In this document: in pieces, positions 36,747 to 46,991 of the stretch | Layout of the letters: every line of letters begins with the position of its first letter | Position numbering within the stretch: position 1 is the first letter of the stretch | Source: Effrenium voratum | Lineage: Eukaryota; Sar; Dinophyceae; Suessiales; Symbiodiniaceae | DNA length: 64,000 nt | NCBI GenBank assembly: GCA_963377175.1 | Contig: CAUJNA010002890.1 | Location: 1,062,010 to 1,126,009, forward strand | Reading direction: 5' to 3' | Translations under genes and position numbers: made by a program | The notes under the pieces: generated by a model | Databases searched by the model: none | What the model was told of the DNA's origin: nothing | What the model saw: the letters and a program-made list of their open reading frames with translations, nothing else

Positions 36747-37096
36747 ATAACATGTAAAATCTTATATGTTATAATTATACTGAACTTTTAACCTATAAAT
36801 GAAAATTAGTGAGAAAAACACTAACAAAACAAATACACCACCAACACCCCAGAACTTGATAACTACTAAAAGGGTTAACTCTTTCAAATGAAAAAAATGT
36901 TTGCCCCCAGCCCAACAATGAACAAGGGGGACAATTTACCCAAATGATTACCTTAACGAAAACGATAAATAAGCTCCCTAAAAACCCTCTTTTAAAAACG
37001 AATAAGGGGGAACACAGATTTGAGATGAACATAAAAACCAGAACAGGCAACCCTCAACAGACCACCCCCCAGGCCCCCTACTTTTACCATTTTTTT
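36747..37096 (-). repeat. Right terminal inverted repeat of the virus
   Basis: Reverse complement of 15795-16142, with about 17 differences. It ends TACTTTTACCATTTTTTT directly against the 11-G run. Confidence 0.93.
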
Positions 37097-37107
37097 GGGG
37101 GGGGGGG
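37097..37107. repeat. Poly-G run at the right viral boundary (target-site duplication candidate)
   Basis: Eleven G on the same strand as the 10-G run at 15785-15794. Together with GTTGAAGCATTTG it continues the host repeat unit interrupted by the virus. Confidence 0.6.
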
Positions 37108-37420
37108 TTGAAGCATTTGATGTTCCCGGATTTCTTTCACACCCCTGCCTCTTTCCTAGTAAAAGTAAGGGGTGTGAACAATCTGTTGTTTGTGGATTTC
37201 TTTCACACCCCCCTTTTGCCTGGTAAAAGTGGGGGGTGTGAAGGTTTTGTTTGAGAATATATAAAAAACAATAAACATATTAATTATTACTATATTTCTT
37301 CACACCCCCCCTAAAATACTGGAGAAAGTAGGGGGTGTGAAAGAACTCCTCCGGCAGCAAAACCCTCACACCCCCCCCCCCCCTAAAATGCAGGTGAAAT
37401 GGGGCTGTGATCATATCCTA
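37108..37420. repeat. Tandem hairpin repeats (about 66 bp) at the integration site
   Basis: Units of GGATTTCTTTCACACCCC...GGTAAAAGTGGGGGGTGTGAA recur from 37128 and 37194 (66-bp spacing). Two looser hairpins follow at 37299-37341 and 37365-37410. Each holds a TTCACACCCC / GGGGTGTGAA palindrome. The flanks of the virus, brought together, resemble one more unit. Confidence 0.75.
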
Positions 37421-37427
37421 CTTGAAG

Positions 37428-37628
37428 GGGCAGGGCACTTACTAAGTGGTTAGTAAGCCTGGTAATAACCCACTTCGGAGAGGTGTAACCATGGTAAGTG
37501 GGTTATTATAAGTAGGCTACTAATCAATTATAACCTACTTATACTAACCCACTTACCATGGTTACAACTCTCCTAAGTGGGTTATTACCAGGCTTACTAA
37601 CCACCTAGTAAGTGCCCTGCCCCTTCAA
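37428..37628. repeat. Long palindrome, about 200 bp
   Basis: The left arm begins CAGGGCACTTACTAAGTGG and the right arm ends CCACCTAGTAAGTGCCCTG; arms of about 90 bases pair almost perfectly around a centre near 37527. Inner words AACCATGGTAAGTGGGTTAT are shared with the shorter relative near 45755. Confidence 0.9.
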
Positions 37629-39108
37629 GTAAGCTTGGCAGCCAAGATCATCCAAGTTCCCTTTCTGGGAGATGAGGCTTATCCACCATCGGTTTCAAAG
37701 GGTTCCAGGCGACCTTTTTGTTTGGGTTGGCTTAAATCTTCCCCAGAATTAGCTCCCCTTTTTGCTTTTTTGAGCTTTTTTGGGGTTCCCTTTGTTTTCC
37801 ACTAACCAGGCAAAACATATATTTTTTTGCCGGGGTCCTAATTTCAGCCTAGAAATGGAGACCAGCGCAAAGGGGTTTCCCCTTTGACACAAGCCCAGAG
37901 ATGCGAGGCTTGACTCCAACCATGGAGAAAACACGGCTTCTCTTTGGAAACCACCCATGCTCGGGTTCCCCCTACTCCAAATACCTGCTTTTCTGCGTAG
38001 GACAAAAACAAAAGCTGGTTTTCCATGGTAAACACTTCCAAGTCTTAGTAGAGAGAGGGGGGGAGGGTTAAAACATGCTACCAAAACATGTCCTTCTTTC
38101 CCATGGCCACTGAAGGTCTGGGAGCCTGCGACTTTTTGCTGAAAAGAATGGTAGAACGGGGGTTGCAAGGTGAAGATTCCTTTCTCGGGTTCATGTTTCT
38201 GATTTCGGTTTTTGGTTGGTGAGTTGATCTGATTTGCGCAGATCTGGGGGAGGGGTTTAAGAACTGAGCAAACGAGGGGATGACCATTCCAATGTATACC
38301 AACATGTGACCCGGGTGAATGTGAGGAAACATATTGCATACATGGATTGTTTGGGATTTACTCACTCGCCAACAGATCGCATACGAGCAAACTGGAGGTT
38401 TCCAATCACCAGCCAGTTCATAAACACTGGTTGATCATTCGTGGGTGTTCCGTTTAGGGGATCCCTCTCTTCTTGCGGGAGCACTGATCAGCTCGAATCG
38501 AGGGTCCATATATGTACGTATATATAGATACATATTATCTTTGGTGCATTTTGCTTGGCTGTTAGGACTTTAACTTTTTGCCAACTAATGGGTTTTTCAC
38601 CAAACCACTAAAAGTTAAATTTTTAGCAGGGGAGCAGAAAGCGAGTCATTAGGCATCCAAGCTCACCAGGTAAACGAGCTCACCCATGATGGGCTGTGCT
38701 TAGGTCTGCTCCAGGTCCGGGGATCCTTTGAGGGTTCCTTGCTTCGAAAGGGAGACCGCGACCGCGAGAAGTGGGTAGGGGAGGGGGGGTAGCCTTTCTT
38801 CTCCAGGCAAGTAGGGTAAAGCGCCAAGGGCCTATTTCTGGATCGGTAATTGCGGAGAGTTCGCTCAACGTGGAGCTTGCACCTAAAGACCCAGATGGAA
38901 GACAACGGGGCGTTTGTGAAACTTGCTGATCTTCAGCAGGAATGACCTTCCGGGTGTTGGGATTGAACCGGTTTTAGGGATTCCCTCAAAGGAAGCCATA
39001 GTTGCATTTGTGCTTCTCGGCAAAGGCATCCCACCGAAAAATACCGAACAATCCGCACTGCGCCAGGTGCCCTTCCGAACTCTGAGCACTTCCGCCGCCA
39101 AGGAGCCA
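37629..39108. other. Right flank of the virus, no gene recognised
   Basis: Non-coding on both strands as far as I can see. A small AT tract lies near 38505-38540 and half of an M7 repeat (GGAATGACCTTCCGGGTGTTGG) near 38938. No exon-like island passes inspection. Confidence 0.4.
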
Positions 39109-39220
39109 CGGTTGTTGTTGGGAAACATTTTACCATTTTGCTTATTGTGGTTTAGTGGTTGAAATCCAACCACTCAACCTAAAATTTGAAGATTTTTGCT
39201 CCCCTACCAACGTCAACCAA
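39109..39220. repeat. M6 dispersed repeat, copy 1
   Basis: CGGTTGTTGTTGGGAAACAT at the left, GCTTATTGTGGTTTAGTGG inside, and CCTACCAACGTCAACCAA at the right; the ends are loosely inverted. It abuts the next exon island. Confidence 0.85.
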
Positions 39221-39228
39221 GGAGCAAG

Positions 39229-39338
39229 GGCTGCACGTGAGCAGCAGCGGCTTTCTGGTGAAATCCGAGCGGATGGTGCACCTTTGCGTGGCCGGGGAGG
39301 TGGATGGCCTGGCACCCCGCGACAGGCACGAGACCGAG
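39229..39338 (+). CDS. Exon-like island
   Basis: Acceptor GCAAG ends at 39228; the frame reads LHVSSSGFLVKSERMVHLCV then AGEVDGLAPRDRHETE before an in-frame TAG at 39339. Strong GC3. No family recognised. Confidence 0.4.
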
Positions 39339-39341
39339 TAG

Positions 39342-40285
39342 CTTCCATTTGCTTAACTTAAGAAGCCATGGAGTTATGGATCTCAACCAAGGGAAGTGTT
39401 CAAACTAAGAACGGACAATTAGAGACTAAGAGAGGAAAATATGAATACTAAGAGTGGAAAACATAGATACAAAGAGCTCTCATTGAACTGCCGATCAGCG
39501 ACCCAAAAAGGGGAGCGCCCAAGCTTCCGTTTGCTGAAATGAATATTTCTTATGTTCCCTGGTTGGTTTTTTGAAGGGAATCGATTTCACTTTTTGTTTT
39601 CCAGGGGTCTTCAGCAAATGGAAGAGTGGCTTCCAGGTGTCGAGAGGATTGGAGCATGCTTGCAGGGGCCCAACATGGGGTGGTTCAATCCCCCAAAAGC
39701 TGGGCTGTTCAAAGGCAATCCGCAAGATCCTTGCCTGGGGTTACGCAAGGAACCGGTCCCCTTTGTAGGGATTATGGATTAGGATTGGCCAACCCATTTT
39801 GAACCGCCCAGAAAGGAGAACGCCGGCGCTTGGGTCTATCTTGGGGCAGTCAAAAAGTAGAACCCTAAATATGGGAGGTGAGTGCCCAAACCGATTCCCA
39901 GGCCCAGTTTCGCAGGTTCGGTTCCTATACCCGGCTTTTTCGGGTGGTTAGGTTACCGAAGCTATAACCCGAGCTTGCGGCAACGAACATCCAAGTAGGA
40001 TATACTTGGACCCTCAAACTACCCTTGCAAAAGGGACATCACAAAACATGATTTTGGGTTGCAACCCCTTTAAAAGTTGGATTTCTGAGGGTCCAGGTGG
40101 ATTAGTGGAGTTAGCCAGGTGGCTAGCCATGTGCACATACTTGGCCGTTCATCCACGTAGTAAGGTGGTTGGCCAAGCTAGTAAGTGTTTAGTGACCTAA
40201 GCTATAACCCGGTTATAAGTCGGCTAAGTGCAGTTAACCCACGTGGCCTCTTCCACTTCCTGACTTGGCCGAACGTCTAAGGAAG
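39342..40285. other. Non-coding stretch with TTGGCCGAAC words
   Basis: Words of the type TTGGCCGTTC/GGCCGAACGT occur near 40142 and 40266 and belong to a diffuse host family also seen near 4684, 5852, 15742 and 46112. An A-rich part with ACTAAGAG(A/T)G repeats lies at 39424-39475. No gene recognised. Confidence 0.4.
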
Positions 40286-40392
40286 TAGCTGGAGTCTCCA
40301 TGACCCTTCAAACATGGTTTCAAAAATGGGTTGACGACCCCATTATTTTGGGTAATGACCCCATTTGTTTAAGGGTCGCGGAGACCCCAGTA
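40286..40392. repeat. M1 palindromic repeat, copy 7
   Basis: TAGCTGGAGTCTCCATGACC at the left and GCGGAGACCCCAGTA at the right, 29 bp before an exon acceptor. Confidence 0.85.
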
Positions 40393-40421
40393 TGACCTTT
40401 GTTTGATGAACGCCTTGCCAG

Positions 40422-40533
40422 GCTAAGAGCGCAGAACGTCCGAGACTCTTTGGGTCTTTCCGTGGGCGACGCCACGACGGATCTCCTGAACGCTCGCTAC
40501 TGCCGCCTGGTGCAAAGCTGCGACACTCGAATG
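40422..40533 (+). CDS. Exon-like island
   Basis: Acceptor TTGCCAG ends at 40421 and a GC donor stands at 40534 (ATG|GCAAGC). The frame reads LRAQNVRDSLGLSVGDATTD then LLNARYCRLVQSCDTR. Good coding character; family not recognised. Confidence 0.45.
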
Positions 40534-41244
40534 GCAAGCAACCGCCTGGACACTCAAACTAGCCTTACTCTAGGGGTTGATTCCCCACTCTTTTCAGCCA
40601 TCGTTCTTTTCAAAAGCCATCCATTTCCCCAGGGTTTTTTGTGGTTTCTGGAAAGAAGGATCCCTGGAAAGAATTGGGAAGTTGACCCTAGACTTACAAA
40701 AACGTATTTACCAACCATGATTTTGGGGAAGACTGCTTTCACGGCATGGGAAAAGTGACCTGCATGTTCATTTTGGGGCCAGGAATATTGATCAAGCCTC
40801 ATTTGGGTGGTTTCCCATTGGTTTTTGGCAAGCAGAAAACGATCCAATCCAAACGGTAGGCCACCAAATGGACGGAAGCTGAGCACATTTCCGATGCGCA
40901 AAGACATGGCTTGCGCTCTATGGTTGTCAAGCCCCAGACACGTGGCTGGCTTCTTTCGTTACTTGTTATTGGGGGAGTAACATCTGCAAAAAAAAAAATG
41001 CCAACAAGAACAGGGCTGTTTGTTATCCTGTAGGAATCCACTGGGGCCCGTTTCGGGGGGTCGACTTGCGAGATGTAGCCCGACTTTGTTGATGTGTGCG
41101 AGTTGTTTTCCCATGGCTTTGCCTTTCCACCCGGAAAGGTAAGCCTTTTGCAGGGGGGCTAAGTCTGCCTGGACCCCCAACAGACCGATTCCTTTTTTCT
41201 ACCATTCTACCTCTCTTTTATGGGTCATTTCGGCAGAAACAAAG

Positions 41245-41317
41245 GGGTCCATGGTACCCCATGATTTTAGGTAATGACCCACCATTTTTGAAGGGTCAGA
41301 CGGAGACTCTAGAGGTA
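41245..41317. repeat. M1 repeat, right half only
   Basis: GGTAATGACCCACCATTTTTG then GGAGACTCTAGAGGTA; the left terminus is missing. The stretch 40534-41244 shows no gene. Confidence 0.65.
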
Positions 41318-41515
41318 GCGATGGTAAACAAGGAATCGGCACCGTCTTTTTGGTTCACTGTTCAAAGAGAAGCCCAAGGGAAGCCCGCTTACTTACCCAC
41401 TTACTACTGCCCACTTGCAAGCATGACTTGTAAGCACTTACTACTCTGCCCCTTTACGTCTGGCCCAAACCAGTTGGTTTGCTCAAAAGGCGCCCCCAGG
41501 TCAGAAGGGTTGGCC

Positions 41516-41590
41516 TGACTTCGTGCGCGGCGGCCTGAAGGCCACGAAACCGAATACGGCGAAGCATGCGGGGCCGGAAGCCCCGAAAAG
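41516..41590 (+). CDS. Possible exon-like island ending at an M1 repeat
   Basis: A short GC-rich patch; one frame reads FVRGGLKATKPNTAKHAGPE. It stops where M1 copy 8 begins. Another frame is also open, so the coding call is weak. Confidence 0.2.
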
Positions 41591-41688
41591 TCCTGCAGTC
41601 TCCTTCTGACTTTTGAAAAATGGCTTTTCATTACCTCATTTTTTGAGGTCATTGACCCAATTTTAAAGGGTCATGGAGACTCCAGGTA
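41591..41688. repeat. M1 palindromic repeat, copy 8
   Basis: TCCTGCAGTCTCCTTCTGAC at the left, GGAGACTCCAGGTA at the right. Confidence 0.85.
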
Positions 41689-42176
41689 GGCATTTTCAGG
41701 AAAACCTGCCTTTTGGACTCACCCCCTAAGTTCCTGGACTTGATACTTTTCGGGAAGACCATTTTAGTGGTAAACAATCAGTTTGGACTAGAAGTGAGAA
41801 AAAACACAGTATGCTTTCAGAATCCTGTTTTTAGAGGACTTTGGGTGCTCATGGTCATTGGCAGATGTGTGTGCGTATGTGTGCACGCGTGTGTTTTTGT
41901 TGAGGGTACCATTTCACCTTGGGTTTCAAGCAAACCAACAGAAGTCGCAATCCATATTCGGACCATTTTGACACATACTCACTACTGTTACCGGGAGACC
42001 CGACAACCCTGACAGACTGGGCTGTTCTGACCCACACTCTGTGCCTCGTTATACACCAACCAGCGGAACCTTACCCAGCGATTCCATTTTGCCTGCATAG
42101 GGAAGCACAGGAACCACCCAAGGCCCAACAGCAAAACCGCTGGGAACCCACAAGCCGGGACCCACTGGTGGTATGC

Positions 42177-42285
42177 ATGGTTGTTGTTGGGAGACATAAT
42201 GCATTTTTGCTTATTGCGGTTTATCCGGAGATCCCAACAGAGCTGCTAAAATTGAAGTTGTTGCTCCCCTTCCAACGTCAACCAA
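42177..42285. repeat. M6 dispersed repeat, copy 2
   Basis: ATGGTTGTTGTTGGGAGACAT at the left, CCTTCCAACGTCAACCAA at the right. Confidence 0.85.
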
Positions 42286-42356
42286 GTATGGCGTGCCTAA
42301 GGGTCATAGGTGTCCGTTTTAGGTTAGTGTGGTTAAAATAGAAGGCACAGGTTTAG

Positions 42357-42560
42357 ATGGGGTTTTATGCCGCATTTACCAAAAAACCAATCTATTTTTC
42401 CAACAGGACACCTATGGCTCTGTCATTCTTACAAACGAGCTTTGGCCTTTGCATCATCGGGAGGATCAAGCCTAAAAACTTTTTTTCCCGCCACGGAGAT
42501 GAGTTTTATGCCCCATTTACAAGTAACCCCATCTATTTGTTCAAAAGGAAACCTATGCTA
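42357..42560. repeat. Diverged direct duplication
   Basis: GGGTTTTATGCCGCATTTACC...ATCTATTTTTCCAACAGGA recurs as GAGTTTTATGCCCCATTTAC...ATCTATTTGTTCAAAAGGA about 143 bp later. Confidence 0.55.
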
Positions 42561-42617
42561 AGGCCGGCTTCCCCCTAGGCCCTACGGCCCTCTGACCCGG
42601 CGTCGAGTCCCCGCCAG

Positions 42618-42729
42618 GTGTCGCGCCCCGCCGCGCAGCGCGAGGAGCGCGTGAGGCGCATGAAGCTGGCGCTGGCGGCCACGGAGCTCTACGGGGAGAA
42701 GCTGCCCGCGCAGAACGCCTGGCGACTCG
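42618..42729 (+). CDS. Exon-like island, charged helix
   Basis: Acceptor CGCCAG ends at 42617. The frame reads QREERVRRMKLALAATELYG then EKLPAQNAW, with very strong GC3. A GC donor (CTG|GCGACT) closes it near 42729. Family not recognised. Confidence 0.5.
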
Positions 42730-44049
42730 GACATGATTACAAGTCTCCGTTCAGTCTGTTATAACCAGGCTTAATCACTTACGATGCACCCGATCGCCCC
42801 TTTAAGCAGACCAGTGGGGTGTTTTTCAAACTGGAGTCTTGGAGGGTTATAAAGGGAAGAAAATAAAGCAAGCCATAAATTTGGTCCCCAATGTTGAGTT
42901 TCACCCAGTGGGTTGCATTTTGGAGTTTGTTGAAAGGGGAAGCGAGAGGAAGCTTAACCATTTTCGGGTGGCCCTATTTTATCACCGCTAAAAGCCCATT
43001 GTTGGGCTTTTGTCATTTTCTTGGAAGGCTTGCCTTGGGCTTCTCTTGAAACAGTCAACCAAAAAGACGCGTGCCGATTCCTTGTTTACCATCACTACTG
43101 CTTTCGGCTATGAATCTCACTAGGCAGCCACCTGTAAAGTTCATTTCGGTGGACAGTGGACATGAACTCCCCTGAAATGAGGTCCGCCAAAGGGTTCAGG
43201 ATTGAAACCGTGCCGAACTGTTGCTTAAAGTCAGCATTCCAAAAAACAGCAATTGCACACAACCAGGCAATTCTGTTGCTTTTAAATGTGCGCTCAAACT
43301 ATCCCTTGAAGCTACTACTTTCCGATTCTCAACGAAAAGGGAATGATTTGTTTATTCATGGGGGTTGGCCAAATTAGATTTACTGAAAGTACTCCATAAA
43401 CCCTTTTGAATGATTCGCAAGTTGGAAACAAGGATTCCCCAATCAAAGGAGCTTCATTATGGGTGAGCTCGTTTTTTCCTCGACGATCACTGATTTGTGG
43501 TGGGGGGGGGGGTTAGGGCACACATCACCTTTGAGCCCTCCTTTCGGTGAGGTGATGCTTTAAGGACACATGAGCCACGTCCTCAAAACCCTTTGGGAAC
43601 ATATGAGGAAGCCTGTGCACGGCCCAACCGATTTGATGACAATGAAGAATCATGAAGATAACATTCCTGTGAACAAGGAAAAAAGAAGCTTACCTACGGG
43701 TTAGTCCGGTGCAATTTCCAATTTTGAGAATTGTGACTACACAGTGACTACTCTCCTACAACACAAGGAAACTCAGAGGAATCCTTCTTTTTGAGGAGGA
43801 CCCCCCCGAACGTCAGGTTCCATGTTAATGGGAGGGCAACTTGCCCAGGAGCTGGCAAAATCTGACCAAACGAAGACGGATAACATGGAACATTTACCGC
43901 GACAAGTGACACTTTCGGTTGTATGGTCGCGTTTTGGTGGTGAACCAAATTTAAACTGTTATGACCCAATCCACTCAGGCAGCGAGAAATTTCTTTGGGT
44001 TTCCTTCGGAAACCATCCCAAAGAGGGCAGTCTCCAAAAGCCGACGGAG
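42730..44049. other. Non-coding stretch, no gene recognised
   Basis: A poly-G run (about 43501-43512) and scattered short inverted words; no named repeat or exon island found. Confidence 0.4.
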
Positions 44050-44110
44050 GTTCCAGGGCCCCTTCTACTACGAGGAGATCGGCATGCGGCACTTGTCGAC
44101 TGAAGCGTGA
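44050..44110 (+). CDS. Small exon-like island with stop
   Basis: Acceptor CGGAG ends at 44049. The frame reads FQGPFYYEEIGMRHLSTEA then TGA at 44108-44110. It could be a last exon or be spliced at a GA donor inside. Family not recognised. Confidence 0.35.
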
Positions 44111-44399
44111 GCCGAGCCGGTCTTTTGAGAGAGGCGTATGCAAGAGGTTGTTTGAACGTTTTTTGGCATCCTGCAGTCTCTTAGACTCAGCTTCCCACGA
44201 AAAAGATTGGATTCGTTTGGAGGGGTTAGCGGGTAGTTTCCCATGTACCTGCAACAAGAACCAGGAATTCAACGCTCCCAACCACAAATGCAAGCCAGCA
44301 ATTAAGGGTTACCTGTTAGATAGAACGTGGTAACACATGGTTTCAACCATTTGGCAGTGTTTTTTTTGGAGGGGTCTGTAACAGAGCCGCGGCGGACAT

Positions 44400-45260
44400 T
44401 CGTTGCAGACCTCTGTAACAAGACCAGCTGGCTCGTTACACACCCCTCGTTACACACCCTCGTTACACACCCTCGTTACACACCTCAGATGAACAAACCG
44501 GGCCAGTGACGTGACTGCCCTCTTTTTGCCGCAGCCTGGCTTGTGTTGAACAGCTGCAATCAAGCTGGAGCTGCGGAGGCGCTTTGCGTACTGTGCTTTG
44601 CTTTGCCTCGTTATAGACCTCGTGACAGAGCCGTTACACACCTCGTTACAGACCCAACCCCAGCCCGGGCCAGCGACCCCGCTTTTTGCTGCAGCTTGGC
44701 TTGCGTTGAATAGAGCTGCGGAGGCGTGCTTTGCGTGCTGCGCTTTGCTTTTTCCTTGCGACAGGCCTCGTTACATATCCGTTACATACCTCGTTACAGA
44801 CCCAACCCCAGCCCGGGCCAGCGACCCCGCTTTTTGCTGCAGCTTGGCTTGCGTTGAATAGAGCTGCGGAGGCGTGCTTTGCGTGCTGCGCTTTGCTTTT
44901 TCCTTGCGACAGGCCTCGTTACATATCCGTTACATACCTCGTTACAGACCCAACCCCAGCCCGGGCCAGCCCCCCCCTTTTTGCCGCAGCTTGGCTTGCG
45001 TTGAAAAGCTGGTGCTGCGGAGGCGCGCTTTGCGTACTGCGCTTTGCTTTGCCTCGTTACAGACCTGGTTGCGTAGCCGTCACATACCTCGTTACAGACC
45101 CAACCCCAGCCCGGGCCAGCGACCCTGCTTTTTGCCGCAGCTTGGCTTGCGTTGATGCGCTCCTGATTCTGCTTGTCAGGTTTTTTTTTGTCCGTTACAG
45201 ACCTGCGTAACAAGGACCTCCGTTACAGACCTCCGTAACAAGATTCGTGCCGCGTCGCGC
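44400..45260. repeat. Tandem array with 148-bp period
   Basis: The word GACCCAACCCCAGCCCGGGC recurs near 44651, 44799, 44947 and 45098, giving about 148-bp units that also contain CTGCAGCTTGGCTTGCGTTG and GCTGCGGAGGCG. The edges (44400-44500 and 45190-45260) hold shorter CGTTACA(C/G)AC repeats. Long open frames here are by-products of the repeats. Confidence 0.9.
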
Positions 45261-45754
45261 GTTACAGACCCCTAAAATCAAATCATAGCCATTTTAAGCT
45301 AAACTAGAAAAGGTCCAAACATAAACGAGCAATATACTTAGCTTTGCTTCGTTTTGTAATCTTGAAGACTTTTCGTGCTGAATCCTTCAGAGACTCCAGG
45401 TTGTGATCTTGCAATTCAATTAATTCGGCGTACAGCCGGCCAAATCTCAGCTGCGAGATAGATACAAAGCCTGCTGCGAGCCGAGCATATTGTTGACTGG
45501 GCACCAACTCGCATGACCTCACTCATGCGAGAGGATTTCTGTCGCATTCACAGGGGAACCACCCTGATTTGTGTACCTGAACCCCCAAAATTCCCTTAAC
45601 AACGCTTTATTACCCCAAATGTTGGTTGGTGAATTCCCTTGTCCAGGTACTGGGGTTGATTCATTGGAGCACCGTCGTGAGAAATTACGTCGTTTACTCA
45701 AGCACATCTCCAGCGACAGGAAGGTGTGTGGTTCATGGGCCACATCGCTACTTA

Positions 45755-45892
45755 AAGGAGCGATCGGGTACTTAGTAACTGGGTACTGAGCCTGGTTATA
45801 ACCCACTTAGGAGCCTCGTAGCCGCGGCAAGTGGGTTATTACCATGGTTATTACCCACTTACTACGTACCCTGCCCTTTAAGTAGGTCAGAA
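45755..45892. repeat. Palindromic repeat related to the one at 37428
   Basis: CTTAAAGGAGCGATCGGGTAC at the left and GTACCCTGCCCTTTAAG at the right; inner GTTATAACCCACTTAGGAG and AAGTGGGTTATTACCATGG match the long palindrome. Confidence 0.75.
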
Positions 45893-46991
45893 TTTCAATG
45901 GGACGGGTCCTGAAGGAGGGATAGAGCTTTAAGATGACCCAAGCTGGGTCTGTTTGGACCTCAAGCTCAGGTGGGTCAGATGCCCAAGCGGGCAATTAGG
46001 TGGTTTGGTCTTTCTTGTGGCCCTTTACCCCAAAAAAGGCTTGGTTTCCAGATGGTCTCCCTTGACCAAAAACGGGTACTACATTTCAATATGGGATACC
46101 CATTTCTACTTGGGTGCTCGGCCAAGTCAGTATGTTGTTCGGAACCTAGGTGTTGGTCTCCACAATGGGGCCTTCCATTCGAGCAAGCCACCGATTCCCT
46201 GGTTGGTCTTGCCGATTTCAACTTCCGACCCGATTCCCAATTGCTGATGTGTTGTTTTTGTTTGCATGTGGGAATAAAGGGGGTCCCGGGTTTACAAGTC
46301 AACCTTTGTTTTTTTTTCTCGCGCGAAGGAGATGAGTTTGAAGGCACCGAGTCGAGCTTTTGGCGCATTCCCACGTAGCCCCAGCTTGATGACACTGGTG
46401 CATTTCAATGGAGGGTATGTGCCGAAATTGGGAAAACCCGTTTTGGACCTTATGGTGTATGACATTCCCCTTCATCCCCCTGCTTAGGGGCTGACCTTGA
46501 TCATGGTCAAATCAGGCCATTGCTTGGGTCGATTGTTTGGCCACCCTGACGAGGAGCAGGATGCTTGCCAAATGGATGCAAGAAGGAGCAGCAGTGCTCC
46601 CTGTTTAAACCTCTTATTGCCAAACAGAAGTGGACGGACCTTTTCAAGATGTCGGTCGTCTTTCGAAAACCATTATTGCTGGGGGGTTCTCAGCCATCCG
46701 GTTTTACAGGTGTTTAGCTGTTTAGTTGGTTTCGTTGTTGGGTTCCACCTAGCCCAAAAGTTAAACTTGTAGGACAGCCCACATGGTCTTCTATCGCCTT
46801 TCAAGAGGATGGTAGTCCACTTGCCATGATTGTTGGAGAAAAGAAAACCGAAAGCCATTTGGAAAGCTCCTCAACGTGTCGACTTTTAGCAGGGGTCCCT
46901 ATATTTCCTCTTCAAACATGTCCCCACCAAAAGGACACTTACTTTACATCGGCTACAAAAAAGCTAAGTTTTGGGCCTCACACGGACGAAG
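45893..46991. other. Non-coding stretch before the GGCT-like C-terminal exon
   Basis: A GCTCGGCCAAGTCAGTATGT word near 46110 belongs to the diffuse TTGGCCGAAC family. No exon island recognised. The stretch 45261-45754 also shows no gene. Confidence 0.35.

Larger units (their letters stand above)
15795..37096. mobile_element. Endogenous Polinton-like virus, 21.3 kb
   Basis: An AT-rich, densely coding insert is bounded by about 350-bp inverted repeats. It carries the hallmark set of Polinton/Maverick-type elements: protein-primed-type PolB, rve integrase, A32-like packaging ATPase, jelly-roll major capsid and penton-like minor capsid. It also holds a fibre with an S74 chaperone, lipase, C5 methyltransferase, GIY-YIG nuclease and small zinc-finger and F-box-like proteins. 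No adenovirus-type protease was recognised. Coding direction changes six times (-,+,-,+,-,+ from left to right). Composition, gene density and lack of host repeats set it sharply apart from the flanks. Four virion genes are broken by small lesions, so this copy probably cannot form particles alone. Confidence 0.93.

Noticed and set aside
36793..37050. Gene on the minus strand inside the right terminal repeat
   Set aside because: The matching left repeat shows frame-breaking differences, and no promoter-like word precedes it; it is repeat sequence.
15795..37096. Virophage or giant-virus fragment instead of a Polinton-like virus
   Set aside because: The rve integrase with protein-primed-type PolB, matched terminal inverted repeats and a target duplication fit a complete Polinton-like element. 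I see no giant-virus hallmark genes. A virophage relationship is not fully excluded without phylogeny.
37112..37420. Extension of the viral terminal repeat beyond the G run
   Set aside because: The shared word GGTAAAAGT(A/G)GGGGG is short, and the units match each other and the left host flank better than the viral ends.
44598..45213. Repetitive cysteine/alanine-rich proteins on both strands
   Set aside because: They follow the 148-bp tandem units in several frames at once, as expected for repeats rather than genes.
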